A stretch of DNA of 64,000 nucleotides from the NCBI RefSeq assembly GCF_030711595.1, contig NZ_JAUJUJ010000004.1, positions 43,662-107,661 on the forward strand. Reading direction: 5' to 3'. The notes under the pieces are model-generated. The model was not told where the DNA came from, did not search any database, and was given only the letters and a program-made list of their open reading frames with translations. This DNA comes from Stenotrophomonas sp. YIM B06876. Its GTDB lineage: Bacteria > Pseudomonadota > Gammaproteobacteria > Xanthomonadales > Xanthomonadaceae. Below, piece by piece: positions 7,756 through 16,188 of this stretch. Every line of letters starts with the position of its first letter. Within the stretch, counting starts at the first letter, position 1. A program made the translations under genes and the position numbers.

Positions 7756-9933
7756 TTGACCACTCGCCTTGCCCTCGCTGTCGCCGTGACCCTGGGCCTT
7801 GCCCTGCCGGCCTATTCGGCCAGTGCCGCCACCGCGACCACCCAGGCGGCCGAGCAGGCCAATCCGTTCTTCGCCGAGAGCACGCTGCCGCTGCACTTTC
7901 CGCAGTTCGACAAGATCAGGGACAGCGATTTCGCCCCGGCCTTCGACGCCGGCATGGCGCTCCAGCTGAAGGAAGTGGAGGCCATCGCCAACAACAAGGC
8001 CAAGCCGACCTTCGACAACACCCTGATCGCGCTGGAAAAAAGCGGCGCCGTGCTGGACCGTGCCACCACCGTGTTCTTCGCGCTCAGCGGCGCCGACACC
8101 AACGACGCCCGCAAGCAGCTGCAGGCCGAGTATTCGGCCAAATTCGCCGGCCACCGGGATGCCATCAACCTCAACGGCAAGCTGTTCGCGCGCATCGAAA
8201 AGCTCTACAACGACCGCGCCAAGCTGGGCCTGGATGCCGAAGGCCTGCGGCTGGTCGAGAAGTACCATGACAACTTCGTCCGCGCTGGCGCCAAGCTGTC
8301 CGACGCCGACAAGGCCACGCTCAAGGCGATGAACGCCGAGCTGGCCAACCTGGGTACCACCTTCAGCCAGAACGTGCTGGCCGAGGTCAATGCCTCCTTC
8401 ATCGTGGTCGATGACGTCAAGCAGCTGGACGGCCTGTCGGCCGAGCAGATCGCCGCGGCCGCCGAGGCGGCCAAGGCGCGCAAGCTGGACGGCAAATACG
8501 TCATCGCCCTGCTCAACACCACCGGCCAGCCGGCGCTGACCAACCTGACCAACCGCGCGCTGCGGCAGAAGATCTACGAAGCGTCGGTGTCGCGTGGCAG
8601 CAAGGGCGGTGACTACGACAACACCGCACTGGTGGCGCGCATCATGACCCTGCGCGCGCAGAAGGCCGCGCTGATGGGCTTTGACAACTACGCCGCCTAT
8701 TCGCTCGGCAACCAGACCGCCAAGACCCCCGAAGCGGTCAATGCGATGCTGGGCCAGTTGGCCCCGGCCGCCGTGGCCAACGCCAAGCGCGAAGCCGCCG
8801 ACCTGCAGGCGATGATCGATGCCGAACAGAAGGCCGCCAAGAAGCCGGGCTTCGAGCTGCAGCCGTGGGACTGGGCCTTCTACAGCGAGAAGGTGCGCCA
8901 GGCCAAGTACAACTTCGACGAATCCCAGCTCAAGCCGTACTTCGAGCTGAAGAGCGTGCTGGAAAACGGCGTGTTCTTCGCCGCCGGCAAGGAATTCGGC
9001 CTGAGCTTCAAGCAGCGCACCGACCTGCCGGTCTACCACGACGACGTCACCGTGTATGACGTGTTCGACGCCGATGGCAGCCAGCTGGCGATCTTCATCT
9101 TCGACCCGTACGCGCGCCAGTCCAAGCGTGGCGGTGCGTGGATGAACGCCTACGTCTCGCAGTCGGCGCTGACCGGCAACAAGCCGGTGGTCGCCAACCA
9201 CCTCAACATTCCCAAGCCGCCGGCCGGCAAGCCGACGCTGCTGACCTGGGATGAGGTCAGCACCACCTTCCACGAGTTCGGCCACGCCCTGCACGGCATG
9301 TTCTCGAACGTGAAATACCCCTACTTCTCCGGTACCGCGGTGCCGCGCGACTTCGTCGAGTTCCCCTCGCAGGTCAACGAGATGTGGGCCGACGAGCCGA
9401 GCATCCTGGCCAACTACGCCAAGCACTACCAGACCGGCGCGGCGATGCCGCAGGCATTGCTGGACAAGGTGATCGCCGCCTCGAAGTTCAACCAGGGCTT
9501 TTTGACCACCGAATACCTGGGCGCGGCGATGCTCGACCAGAGCTGGCACCAGATCGGCGTGAAGGAGGTGCCGGCGGCCGCGGATGTGATCACGTTCGAG
9601 CGCGCCGCACTGGAGAAGGACGGCATCTACTACGGGCCGGTGTCGCCGCGTTACCGCACCACCTACTTCAGCCACATCATGGGCGGTTATTCGGCCGGCT
9701 ACTACGCCTACATCTGGTCCGAAGTGCTCGATGCCAACACCCAGAAGTGGTTCCGCGAAAATGGCGGTCTGTCACGTGCCAATGGCGACCATTTCCGCAA
9801 CACCCTGCTGTCGCGCGGTGGCAGCGTGGATGCGATGGAGCTGTTCCAGAACTTCGCCGGCCATGCACCGCAGATCGAACCGTTGCTGGAAAAGCGTGGC
9901 CTGACCAGCGGCAGCGAAGCCGCCTCGCCGTAA
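7756..9933 (+). CDS. dcp: Exported M3-family zinc metallopeptidase (peptidyl-dipeptidase Dcp type)
   Basis: A 725-residue M3 peptidase with the zinc motif HEFGH (around residue 506) and a downstream glutamate in the NEMWADEP block, followed by the family's C-terminal GGYSAGYYAYIWSE region. The first 24 residues form a clear signal peptide (MTTRLALAVAVTLGLALPAYS then ASA-A), so the enzyme should be periplasmic, unlike cytosolic oligopeptidase A. The likely start is TTG at 7756, preceded by GGAG at 7744. Dcp removes C-terminal dipeptides from short peptides. It is monocistronic and ends at a strong terminator. Confidence 0.92.
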   Translation: MTTRLALAVAVTLGLALPAYSASAATATTQAAEQANPFFAESTLPLHFPQFDKIRDSDFAPAFDAGMALQLKEVEAIANNKAKPTFDNTLIALEKSGAVLDRATTVFFALSGADTNDARKQLQAEYSAKFAGHRDAINLNGKLFARIEKLYNDRAKLGLDAEGLRLVEKYHDNFVRAGAKLSDADKATLKAMNAELANLGTTFSQNVLAEVNASFIVVDDVKQLDGLSAEQIAAAAEAAKARKLDGKYVIALLNTTGQPALTNLTNRALRQKIYEASVSRGSKGGDYDNTALVARIMTLRAQKAALMGFDNYAAYSLGNQTAKTPEAVNAMLGQLAPAAVANAKREAADLQAMIDAEQKAAKKPGFELQPWDWAFYSEKVRQAKYNFDESQLKPYFELKSVLENGVFFAAGKEFGLSFKQRTDLPVYHDDVTVYDVFDADGSQLAIFIFDPYARQSKRGGAWMNAYVSQSALTGNKPVVANHLNIPKPPAGKPTLLTWDEVSTTFHEFGHALHGMFSNVKYPYFSGTAVPRDFVEFPSQVNEMWADEPSILANYAKHYQTGAAMPQALLDKVIAASKFNQGFLTTEYLGAAMLDQSWHQIGVKEVPAAADVITFERAALEKDGIYYGPVSPRYRTTYFSHIMGGYSAGYYAYIWSEVLDANTQKWFRENGGLSRANGDHFRNTLLSRGGSVDAMELFQNFAGHAPQIEPLLEKRGLTSGSEAASP

Positions 9934-9964
9934 GCCACACGCCTCGCCTTCACTGTTTGGCCTG

Positions 9965-9994
9965 AAAACCGCCCGGAACATTCCGGGCGGTTTT
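9965..9994 (+). terminator. Bidirectional intrinsic terminator (M3 peptidase / cfa)
   Basis: Perfect stem AAAACCGCCCGGAA / TTCCGGGCGGTTTT with a two-base centre; A- and T-tails lie on both sides. It separates convergent genes. Confidence 0.92.
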
Positions 9995-10029
9995 CTCATG
10001 CCATCGACAACCGCCAGGCACCGCCGGAT

Positions 10030-11148
10030 TCAACGCGGCGCGATGTATCCGCCCGCCACGCCCTGCGGCGACAGCACCAGCTGCCACAACTGCGAATGGC
10101 GGGCGCGGAAGGTGGCCATGGACGCGGCCAGATAGAAGCGCCACATCCGCCGGAACCGCTCGTCGTAGCGCTCATCAAGCCGGTCCCATGCTGCTTCCAC
10201 GTTGCGTCGCCACGCCTGCAACGTCAGGTCGTAGTCGGTACCGAAATTGTGCCAGTCCTCCAGCACGAACAACCGCTCCATCGCGGCGGTGATCTGCACG
10301 GCCGAGGGCAGCATCGAATTGGGGAAGATGTATTTGCCGATCCATGGATCGGTATGGTCACGGCTGACATTGGTGCCGATGGCATGCAGCAGGAACAGGC
10401 CATTGTCCGGCAGGCAGCGCCGCGCCACCTCGAAATAGGTCCGGTAGTTCTTCACCCCGACGTGTTCGAACATGCCGACCGAGAGAATCGCATCGAACGG
10501 CTCGTCCAGTTCGCGATAGTCCTGCAGCCGGATATCCACCGGCAACCCCTCGCACAGCTGGCTGGCAAACACCGCCTGCTCCTGCGAGATGGTGATGCCA
10601 ACACCGCGCACGCCGTAGCGCTCGGCAGCGAACTTGAGTGCTTCGCCCCAGCCACAGCCGATATCCAGCACCCGCATGCCCGGACTGAGCCGCAACTTGC
10701 GGCAGATCAGGTCGAGCTTGGCTTCCTGCGCGGTATCCAGGTCGTAGGCGTTGCGCCAGTAGCCGCAGCTGTAGACCAGTCGTTTCCCGAGCATGGCCTG
10801 GTACAGGTCGTTGCCCAGGTCGTAATGGCGCTTGGCGACCTCGAAACCGCCCTGCCCGGACTGCAGGTTGAACAGTTTGGCGCGCAACGCATCCCAGAGC
10901 TCACCGGTGCCATGCACGCGCTCGTCCAGATTGGCCTTGAGCAGGTGGAACAGGAAGGCATCCAGCGAGCGGGCCTGCCACCAGCCGTCCATGTAGCTCT
11001 CCCCAAGACCGAGCGAGCCCTGCGCCAGTACCCGGGCGTGGAAGCGTGGATCCTGGATATGGATGTCCTGCGGGCGGTCGCCACCGAGGGTGACGTCGGC
11101 CTCCTGCAGCAATGCCTCAACTCGCCGTTGCAGTCCTGCATCCACCAT
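10030..11148 (-). CDS. cfa: Cyclopropane-fatty-acyl-phospholipid synthase
   Basis: Uses S-adenosylmethionine to add a methylene bridge to cis double bonds of membrane phospholipids, usually on entry to stationary phase or under acid stress. The 372-residue protein has an N-terminal lipid-binding region and then the family VYSCGYW block. The SAM motif is VLDIGCGWGEALKFAA; EHVGVKNY and the C-terminal WRFYL region follow. Length is close to E. coli Cfa (382). The ATG at 11148 has GGAGG just upstream (plus-strand 11154-11158). It lies 16 bases after the lipoprotein gene, so the two are probably co-transcribed. Confidence 0.95.
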   Translation of the reverse strand: MVDAGLQRRVEALLQEADVTLGGDRPQDIHIQDPRFHARVLAQGSLGLGESYMDGWWQARSLDAFLFHLLKANLDERVHGTGELWDALRAKLFNLQSGQGGFEVAKRHYDLGNDLYQAMLGKRLVYSCGYWRNAYDLDTAQEAKLDLICRKLRLSPGMRVLDIGCGWGEALKFAAERYGVRGVGITISQEQAVFASQLCEGLPVDIRLQDYRELDEPFDAILSVGMFEHVGVKNYRTYFEVARRCLPDNGLFLLHAIGTNVSRDHTDPWIGKYIFPNSMLPSAVQITAAMERLFVLEDWHNFGTDYDLTLQAWRRNVEAAWDRLDERYDERFRRMWRFYLAASMATFRARHSQLWQLVLSPQGVAGGYIAPR

Positions 11149-11164
11149 TTCGGCCTCCGTTACG

Positions 11165-11998
11165 TTACGGGTTTGCGAACAACTCCTGATAAGCCGGCGC
11201 CACGTAAGGCAGCAATACCTTGGCCGGCACATCCACACTCTGGGTACCGTCCGAATATGGCCCGACCTGATAGGGCGGAAACACGAAACGGATCGCCGCG
11301 ATACGGCCGCCGGCATCCAGCAGCGGCTGGAACTGGGCGAAGTTGTCCGCCGTGGGCGAGGTGCCCTCGTCAATCATCTTGGAGAGGTTGCGGACCTGGG
11401 CCCGCTGCTCTTCCGGTGACAACGCCTCCGCTTCGGCACGGGCGATCGCCTGCTCGCGCAACTGCCGCGCGACATAACCGCCGATGGCCTTCCAGCCCTC
11501 GCCGGAAGGCACCATCTGCGCAGCGCTCAGCATTTCCTCCCGGCCCGGCAGCCAGACGAAACGCGCCACCAGCGGCTCGCCGTGGGCCCCGCCGGTATAG
11601 CGGCTGCCATCCGCCGTTGCGGCCACGACCCGCGGCGTATCCACCGCCAGCTCGAAGCTCAGCGACAGCTCGTAAGGGGCAGTGGGCTTGTCATTGCCCA
11701 GCACCTCCACCGCCTCCAACAGCTCCTCCTTGGCCGCCGCGGCATAGGTGACCAGCGCTCGCGCCAGCCCCGGATATTTGGCGGCCGCCGGCGGATAGCT
11801 GATGCCCACCACATAGCGTGAAGTGGTTTCGATCACGTCGCGCAGATCCGGCGCCGCCGTGGTCCCGGCGGCGGCCGGTCCGGCAGCGCTTACCGCCGGC
11901 GCCTGTTCGGCCACGCCGGCCTCGTTGTTCCTGCCGCATCCTGCCGCCACCAGCAGCACCAGCACTGCTGCGCACGATCCCTGTCGGTACTTCTTCAT
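11165..11998 (-). CDS. DUF3298/RsiV-like lipoprotein
   Basis: A 277-residue predicted lipoprotein: MKKYRQ, a hydrophobic stretch, then AAGC as the lipidation site. An Ala/Gly/Pro-rich linker of about 30 residues comes next. The folded part resembles the DUF4163 + DUF3298 pair found in RsiV and in many secreted proteins (YTGGAHGE block near residue 135; the VFPPYQVGPYSDG block near 245). RsiV binds lysozyme in Bacillus; many Gram-negative members have no known role. The ATG at 11998 fits an AAGGGGA site better than an in-frame TTG six bases upstream. It precedes cfa by 16 bases. Confidence 0.8.
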   Translation of the reverse strand: MKKYRQGSCAAVLVLLVAAGCGRNNEAGVAEQAPAVSAAGPAAAGTTAAPDLRDVIETTSRYVVGISYPPAAAKYPGLARALVTYAAAAKEELLEAVEVLGNDKPTAPYELSLSFELAVDTPRVVAATADGSRYTGGAHGEPLVARFVWLPGREEMLSAAQMVPSGEGWKAIGGYVARQLREQAIARAEAEALSPEEQRAQVRNLSKMIDEGTSPTADNFAQFQPLLDAGGRIAAIRFVFPPYQVGPYSDGTQSVDVPAKVLLPYVAPAYQELFANP

Positions 11999-12056
11999 TC
12001 GCAAACATCCCCTTCTGTTGTCAGGCCCGTCAATCCGCTGCCATCAAGGCGCCAAG

Positions 12057-12344
12057 TTACTCCACCAGGTCGGCATATTCATCATGCCGGCGCAGGAACA
12101 CCGCCGCATATTCGCAGGCGGGCACCACCTTCAACCCGGCGGCTCGCGCATAGTCCAGGGCGGCGACCGTCAAAGCCCCGGCGATGCCCTTGCCACCGAT
12201 GGCCGCGGGCACTCCGGTATGGGTGATGACCATCCGCGGTCCCTCTTTGCGGTATTCGAGCCGGGCCTGGTGGCCGTCCACGTCGACATGGAAGCATTGG
12301 CCTGTGGGGTTGTGCCGGATAGCGAGCTCAGCGGGAATATTCAT
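12057..12344 (-). CDS. Small GNAT N-acetyltransferase (YjdJ type)
   Basis: A minimal 95-residue acetyltransferase of the YjdJ-like GNAT subgroup. The acetyl-CoA loop is GGKGIAGAL, followed by ALDYARAAGLKVVPACEYAAVFLRRH, given here only as its key parts KVVP, C and RH. These small proteins contain little beyond the CoA-binding core; the substrate is unknown. The ATG at 12344 starts directly at the conserved N-terminal strand; codons upstream look non-coding. It follows the DUF3298 gene's 5' end at 58 bases on the same strand. Confidence 0.85.
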   Translation of the reverse strand: MNIPAELAIRHNPTGQCFHVDVDGHQARLEYRKEGPRMVITHTGVPAAIGGKGIAGALTVAALDYARAAGLKVVPACEYAAVFLRRHDEYADLVE

Positions 12345-12510
12345 CCGGGTCGGGTTCCGGTGGAGGGAGCTCCATTGTGCCGGCTGGCGCTGCACGCGGC
12401 CGGTGAATCCGCCGATGACACAAGCCGCCGCGGTGCGTCACTTTCCGGCCCGGCCCCAGGCCGGGCACCGCTGTTTGCGACGGAAACACCGGAAACAGCC
12501 GGAATAAAAG

Positions 12511-12527
12511 CTGGCATGGCATTTGCG
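12511..12527 (+). promoter_or_regulatory. Candidate sigma-54 (RpoN) promoter
   Basis: CTGGCATG, four bases, then TTGCG. This fits the -24/-12 consensus YTGGCACG-N4-TTGCW with one clear mismatch in the -24 block and G instead of A/T at the end. The invariant GG (12513-12514) and GC (12525-12526) are exactly 12 bases apart. The predicted start near 12538 would give a leader of about 28 bases before the small ORF at 12566. Confidence 0.6.
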
Positions 12528-12565
12528 AATGTCTCACCACAGGACAGCAACCGACGAGGCACGCC

Positions 12566-12724
12566 ATGCAGAACTTCGATCAGACCCTCCCCGCCAACGA
12601 CCACGATTCCTCGCTGCTGGAAGGGCTGTTCCAGCTCGCCGTCAGTGGCCATACCCAGGGCTGGGAGTTCGAGCAGATCGACAGCGAGGTCTACACCCGC
12701 CTGCAGCAGGCCTACGCCGCCTGA
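12566..12724 (+). CDS. Small hypothetical protein (52 residues)
   Basis: A short acidic ORF starting MQNFDQTLPANDHDSS and ending TRLQQAYAA. It has a GAGG ribosome site about ten bases upstream and a good sigma-54 promoter match 40-55 bases upstream. The protein is soluble, Gln/Asp/Glu-rich and likely helical in its C-terminal half (EFEQIDSEVYTRLQQ). It has no cysteine, no signal and no known domain. A G/C-only hairpin starts ten bases after its stop (12734-12751). I recognise no family; the promoter context is the main evidence that it is a real gene. Confidence 0.6.
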   Translation: MQNFDQTLPANDHDSSLLEGLFQLAVSGHTQGWEFEQIDSEVYTRLQQAYAA

Positions 12725-12733
12725 GCGGCGACC

Positions 12734-12751
12734 GCGCAGGCACGCCTGCGC
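12734..12751 (+). terminator. G/C hairpin after the 52-residue ORF
   Basis: GCGCAGGC and GCCTGCGC form an eight-base dyad ten bases past the stop codon. There is no T-run, so terminator function is doubtful. Confidence 0.3.
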
Positions 12752-12819
12752 AGCGACCCACGGCCCCTGCAGCCACTGCCGCAGACCGTTCCAGCAGCGG
12801 CCGCGCAACGCACCCGCTG

Positions 12820-13440
12820 TCAGCCGCCGAAGCTGGGATTCATCAGCTGCTGCAGGAATACCTGCAGCACCCGTGGCTCCATGATCACCATGAAAATCAC
12901 CCCGAACGCCGCACCGGCCAGGTGCGCGCTGTGGTTGATACGATCACCACCGCGCTTGTCCATCCAGATGCTGTAGCCGACATAGAACACGGCATACAGA
13001 ATCGCCGGCGCCGGGATGAACAACACCAGGATGATCGTCCACGGCGAGATCAGGATGAAGGCGAACAGCACCGCCGACACCGCGCCTGACGCGCCCAGGC
13101 TCAGGTAGTTCGGGTTCTTCTGGTTCTTCAGATAGCTGGGCAGGATCGACACCACCAGCGCTGCCAGATAGAACAACGGGTAGGTCAGCCCGCTTCCGCT
13201 GAGCTGGGTCATGACCTGCTCGATCGCGCGCCCGAAAAAGAACAACGTGATCATGTTGAACAGCAGGTGGGAAAAATCGGCATGGATGAAGCCGTAAGTC
13301 ACCAGCCGGTCGTACTGGTGGTGGCGGTCCACGGCCGGCGGCCACAGGATCAGACGGTCGGCCAGCTTGCGGTTGCTGAAAGCCAGCCACGACACCAGCC
13401 CGGTGAGGGCGATCAGGATCAGGGTGAAGGGAGCGTCCAT
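12820..13440 (-). CDS. Rhomboid-family intramembrane serine protease
   Basis: A 206-residue membrane protein with about six helices. The catalytic pair is Ser in GASGAVSA (near residue 118) and His in SAHLAGAAFG (near 172). The HADFSHLLFNM block is the rhomboid H-x-x-x-N oxyanion element of helix 2. It cleaves substrates within or at the edge of the membrane; targets are unknown. The gene lies eight bases downstream of the peptide transporter and is probably co-transcribed with it. Confidence 0.92.
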   Translation of the reverse strand: MDAPFTLILIALTGLVSWLAFSNRKLADRLILWPPAVDRHHQYDRLVTYGFIHADFSHLLFNMITLFFFGRAIEQVMTQLSGSGLTYPLFYLAALVVSILPSYLKNQKNPNYLSLGASGAVSAVLFAFILISPWTIILVLFIPAPAILYAVFYVGYSIWMDKRGGDRINHSAHLAGAAFGVIFMVIMEPRVLQVFLQQLMNPSFGG

Positions 13441-13448
13441 GTTCTTCC

Positions 13449-15020
13449 TCAGACCGCGGTACGGTAGTTGTCGACCATCTTGTAGCGTCGCGCATACAGG
13501 CCGAACACCAGTGCGGCGATAAAGGCGAAGCCGGCGAAGAAGAACATCAGGAATGCCGCCTCGCTCAGGCCGCTGCTGGCGATACGGTGGGTCACCGCGT
13601 CATTGCGCACCGCCGCGTTGGACAGCAGCACCCACAGGTTGCCGATGGTGGTGGTCAGGTTCCAGAAGCTCATCACCACGCCCTTCATCGCCGGCGGCGC
13701 CTGGCTGTAGGCGAACTCCAGGCCGGTGGCCGATACCAGCACCTCGCCGAAGGTCAGCAGCGCATACGGCAGGATCTGCCAGGTGATGGACATGGCGTCG
13801 CCGCCATCCATCACCACCTGGATGCCCCCCACCACCACCCAGGCCAGACCGCTGAAGGCGATGCCGGCGGTCATCCGCCGCAACGCGGTCGGTTCCCAGC
13901 CGAGCTTGCGCAGCAGCGGATACAGCACCAGGTTGTTGAACGGGATCAGCACCATCACCAGCGCCGGATTCAGCGCCTGCATCTGTGAGGCGGTGAACCA
14001 GCTGGGCATGCTCATTTGCTGGCCCTGCAGCACCCAGGTCGAAGCCTTCTGGTCGAACAGCGAGAAGAAAGGCGTGGTCAGGGCGAAGATCACCAGCACC
14101 TTGAGCACCGAGCGCACGCCCTCCACCGCTTCGTCCGGATGCACGCCACGGGCGCGCTCCAGCTGCCACCAGGTACCGCCACCGATGCCGGCCAGCACCA
14201 GCACCAGCGCGATACACAGGCAGATCACGATCCCCAGGGTGGGCACCAGGGCCAGCGAGGCGATGGCCAGCACCACGCCCAGCATCGCCATGACCAGCCC
14301 GGGACGGCGCTGCCCGGGCGCATGCGCGGTCAGCGCGGTACGCACGACGTTGCCGAACGAATGCGGGTCCTTGGGCGGCAACGGCACCAGCTCGTATTTT
14401 TTACGCCCCATCCAGAACACGAACGTGGCGATGAACATCAGGATGCCGGGAATGCCGAACGCCCACGCGGGGCCGAGATTCTTCAGCGCCAGGGGGATCA
14501 GCAGCGAGGCGAACAGCGAGCCGAAATTGATGATCCAGTAGAAGGCGTCGAACACGACCTTGGCCAACTTTTTGTTGGTCTGGTCGAACTGGTCGCCCAT
14601 GAACGAGGCCACCAGCGGCTTGATGCCGCCCGCGCCCAGCGCGATCAGCCCCAGGCCAACGAAGAAGCCCTGCCGGCTGTCTTCAAAAAAGGCCAGACAG
14701 GCATGGCCGGCGCAATAGATCAGGCTGAACCAGAGGATGGTGTGGTATTTGCCGAAGAATTTGTCGGCCAGCCAGCCACCGAGCAGCGGGAAGAAATACA
14801 CGCCGATCATGAAGCTGTGCATGATGTCCTTGGCCTCGCCCGCGCGGGCCGAGGTGGTCATCTCCTGCAGCAGCAGCGAGGTGACCAGGAACTGCACCAG
14901 GATGTTGCGCATCCCGTAGAAGCTGAAGCGCTCGCAGGCTTCGTTGCCGATGATGTAGGGAATCTGGCGGGGCATCCGTGCCTTGGGGAGGGCGCTTGCG
15001 GCCTCGACGGGGTGCGTCAT
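13449..15020 (-). CDS. POT/PTR2-family proton-dependent oligopeptide transporter
   Basis: A 523-residue MFS protein that imports di- and tripeptides with protons. It has the POT signature E-x-x-E-R (NEACERFSFYG, residues 26-36), a strong FYWIINFGSL block in helix 5 and 12-14 hydrophobic segments. Between the two six-helix bundles lies a longer linker with extra helices, as in bacterial POTs. It heads a two-gene unit with the rhomboid protease. Upstream (15021-15278) is a divergent spacer with no recognised element. Confidence 0.92.
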   Translation of the reverse strand: MTHPVEAASALPKARMPRQIPYIIGNEACERFSFYGMRNILVQFLVTSLLLQEMTTSARAGEAKDIMHSFMIGVYFFPLLGGWLADKFFGKYHTILWFSLIYCAGHACLAFFEDSRQGFFVGLGLIALGAGGIKPLVASFMGDQFDQTNKKLAKVVFDAFYWIINFGSLFASLLIPLALKNLGPAWAFGIPGILMFIATFVFWMGRKKYELVPLPPKDPHSFGNVVRTALTAHAPGQRRPGLVMAMLGVVLAIASLALVPTLGIVICLCIALVLVLAGIGGGTWWQLERARGVHPDEAVEGVRSVLKVLVIFALTTPFFSLFDQKASTWVLQGQQMSMPSWFTASQMQALNPALVMVLIPFNNLVLYPLLRKLGWEPTALRRMTAGIAFSGLAWVVVGGIQVVMDGGDAMSITWQILPYALLTFGEVLVSATGLEFAYSQAPPAMKGVVMSFWNLTTTIGNLWVLLSNAAVRNDAVTHRIASSGLSEAAFLMFFFAGFAFIAALVFGLYARRYKMVDNYRTAV

Positions 15021-15278
15021 CTAGGGGCGATCCTGAGTACAAAAGTTGCAAGCGTAACGCATTGCATGCACGCAGCGCCCGCTCCTGCCAACCATTGGAA
15101 CGCGCGGCGCCAGGAAGCGGCAAAGGTGCAGCTCCCGGCCCCGCCTACGGTGGAGCGTCCCCGGATCGATCCGCGGCCCCGATCTGCGCGGTCCGGGGAG
15201 CGGCCGCCGTGGCCTGCACGATGCCTAGACAGGCGCCATGACTACGATAGCCACCTGCTCCGCTGAAGAAGCTGCTCC

Positions 15279-16106
15279 ATGTCGCGTTGGGCATGTCTGC
15301 CACTGTTGATACTCGCATTTGCTCCGCAGACACACGCACAGGGCACGCACGCTCCTGCCTTGAGCATCGCCAGCGTGCAGCTTCCCGCTGAACCCGGGGA
15401 ATGGCAAAGGCGCCGTGACGAAATCCTGGCAATGATGCAGACCCTGCAGCCGGACGTGATCGCCGTACAACAGGTGATGCAGGCGCCGGATGAACTCAAT
15501 CCGGCCTGCTGGATGGCCAAGCGGCTGCGCTACAGCTGCGACTTCGTCACCGCCGACCCTCCCAGCCAGCCACAGCGCCGCGGCAATGCGATGCTGACCC
15601 GTCGAGCGGTCATCGAAGATGGCGTCACCCTGCTGCATCCCCCCGGCCAGTTCAGCGCGGCCGGCATGCTGCGCCTGCAACTGGACGAAGGCCCGGTGAA
15701 TGTCTACGTGGTGCGCTTGCGCCCGGAAGAAAACTCGGTGATCGCACGGCGCCACCAGACCCATGACCTGCTGGCCTGGATCGCCGCCACCGCCGATGGC
15801 CTGCCCTGCTTGATCGTCGGGGATTTTGCCGCTCCCACCGACGAACTGGTGCGGCAGTTGCCCGGATTCCAGCCGGCGCGCCGCAATCCGTCCGCCCGGC
15901 ATGCCGAACCGGCCGCCGCGCCGAGTGCGACGGGCCACGGCATGGACGTGCTGTACCAGGTGCGACAGTTCGCCGACATCGCGCGGCAACCGCTGCATCT
16001 GCAGGCGACTGATCCGAAGTCACCGCCCCTGCGGCTGGGGATGATGGCGACCCTGCAGCTGAGCGCGGCCGCGATCACCGCCCCGCCCGAGTCCCCGCCC
16101 CCGTAA
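15279..16106 (+). CDS. Secreted endonuclease/exonuclease/phosphatase-fold protein with degenerate active site
   Basis: A 275-residue protein with a signal peptide (cleavage near AQTHA-QG). Its core resembles the EEP superfamily (DNase I-like). Landmarks of the fold are present but the catalytic residues have changed. The usual Q-E-V reads VQQVMQ (Glu to Gln), G-D-F-N reads GDFAAP (Asn to Ala), and the terminal S-D-H is absent, replaced by LRLGMMATL. This suggests a non-catalytic relative or one with altered chemistry. It ends in a Pro-rich tail (PPESPPP) and is followed by a strong hairpin. It is a single gene. Confidence 0.7.
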   Translation: MSRWACLPLLILAFAPQTHAQGTHAPALSIASVQLPAEPGEWQRRRDEILAMMQTLQPDVIAVQQVMQAPDELNPACWMAKRLRYSCDFVTADPPSQPQRRGNAMLTRRAVIEDGVTLLHPPGQFSAAGMLRLQLDEGPVNVYVVRLRPEENSVIARRHQTHDLLAWIAATADGLPCLIVGDFAAPTDELVRQLPGFQPARRNPSARHAEPAAAPSATGHGMDVLYQVRQFADIARQPLHLQATDPKSPPLRLGMMATLQLSAAAITAPPESPPP

Positions 16107-16110
16107 ACGG

Positions 16111-16140
16111 CAACGGCCGGACATCGCTGTCCGGCCGTTG
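16111..16140 (+). terminator. Hairpin between the EEP-like gene and sodA
   Basis: Thirteen-base perfect stem CAACGGCCGGACA / TGTCCGGCCGTTG with loop TCGC. T-runs are weak on both sides, but its position between convergent genes supports a shared terminator. Confidence 0.7.
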
Positions 16141-16188
16141 CAGGTCTTCATCCGGCCGGGACACTGGGGTGGCCCGGCCGAGGTCGCA

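Noticed and set aside
12523..13089. Plus-strand frame overlapping the 52-residue ORF and the rhomboid gene
   Set aside because: It is in a different frame from the small ORF, Arg/Pro-rich, and runs antisense through the rhomboid gene.
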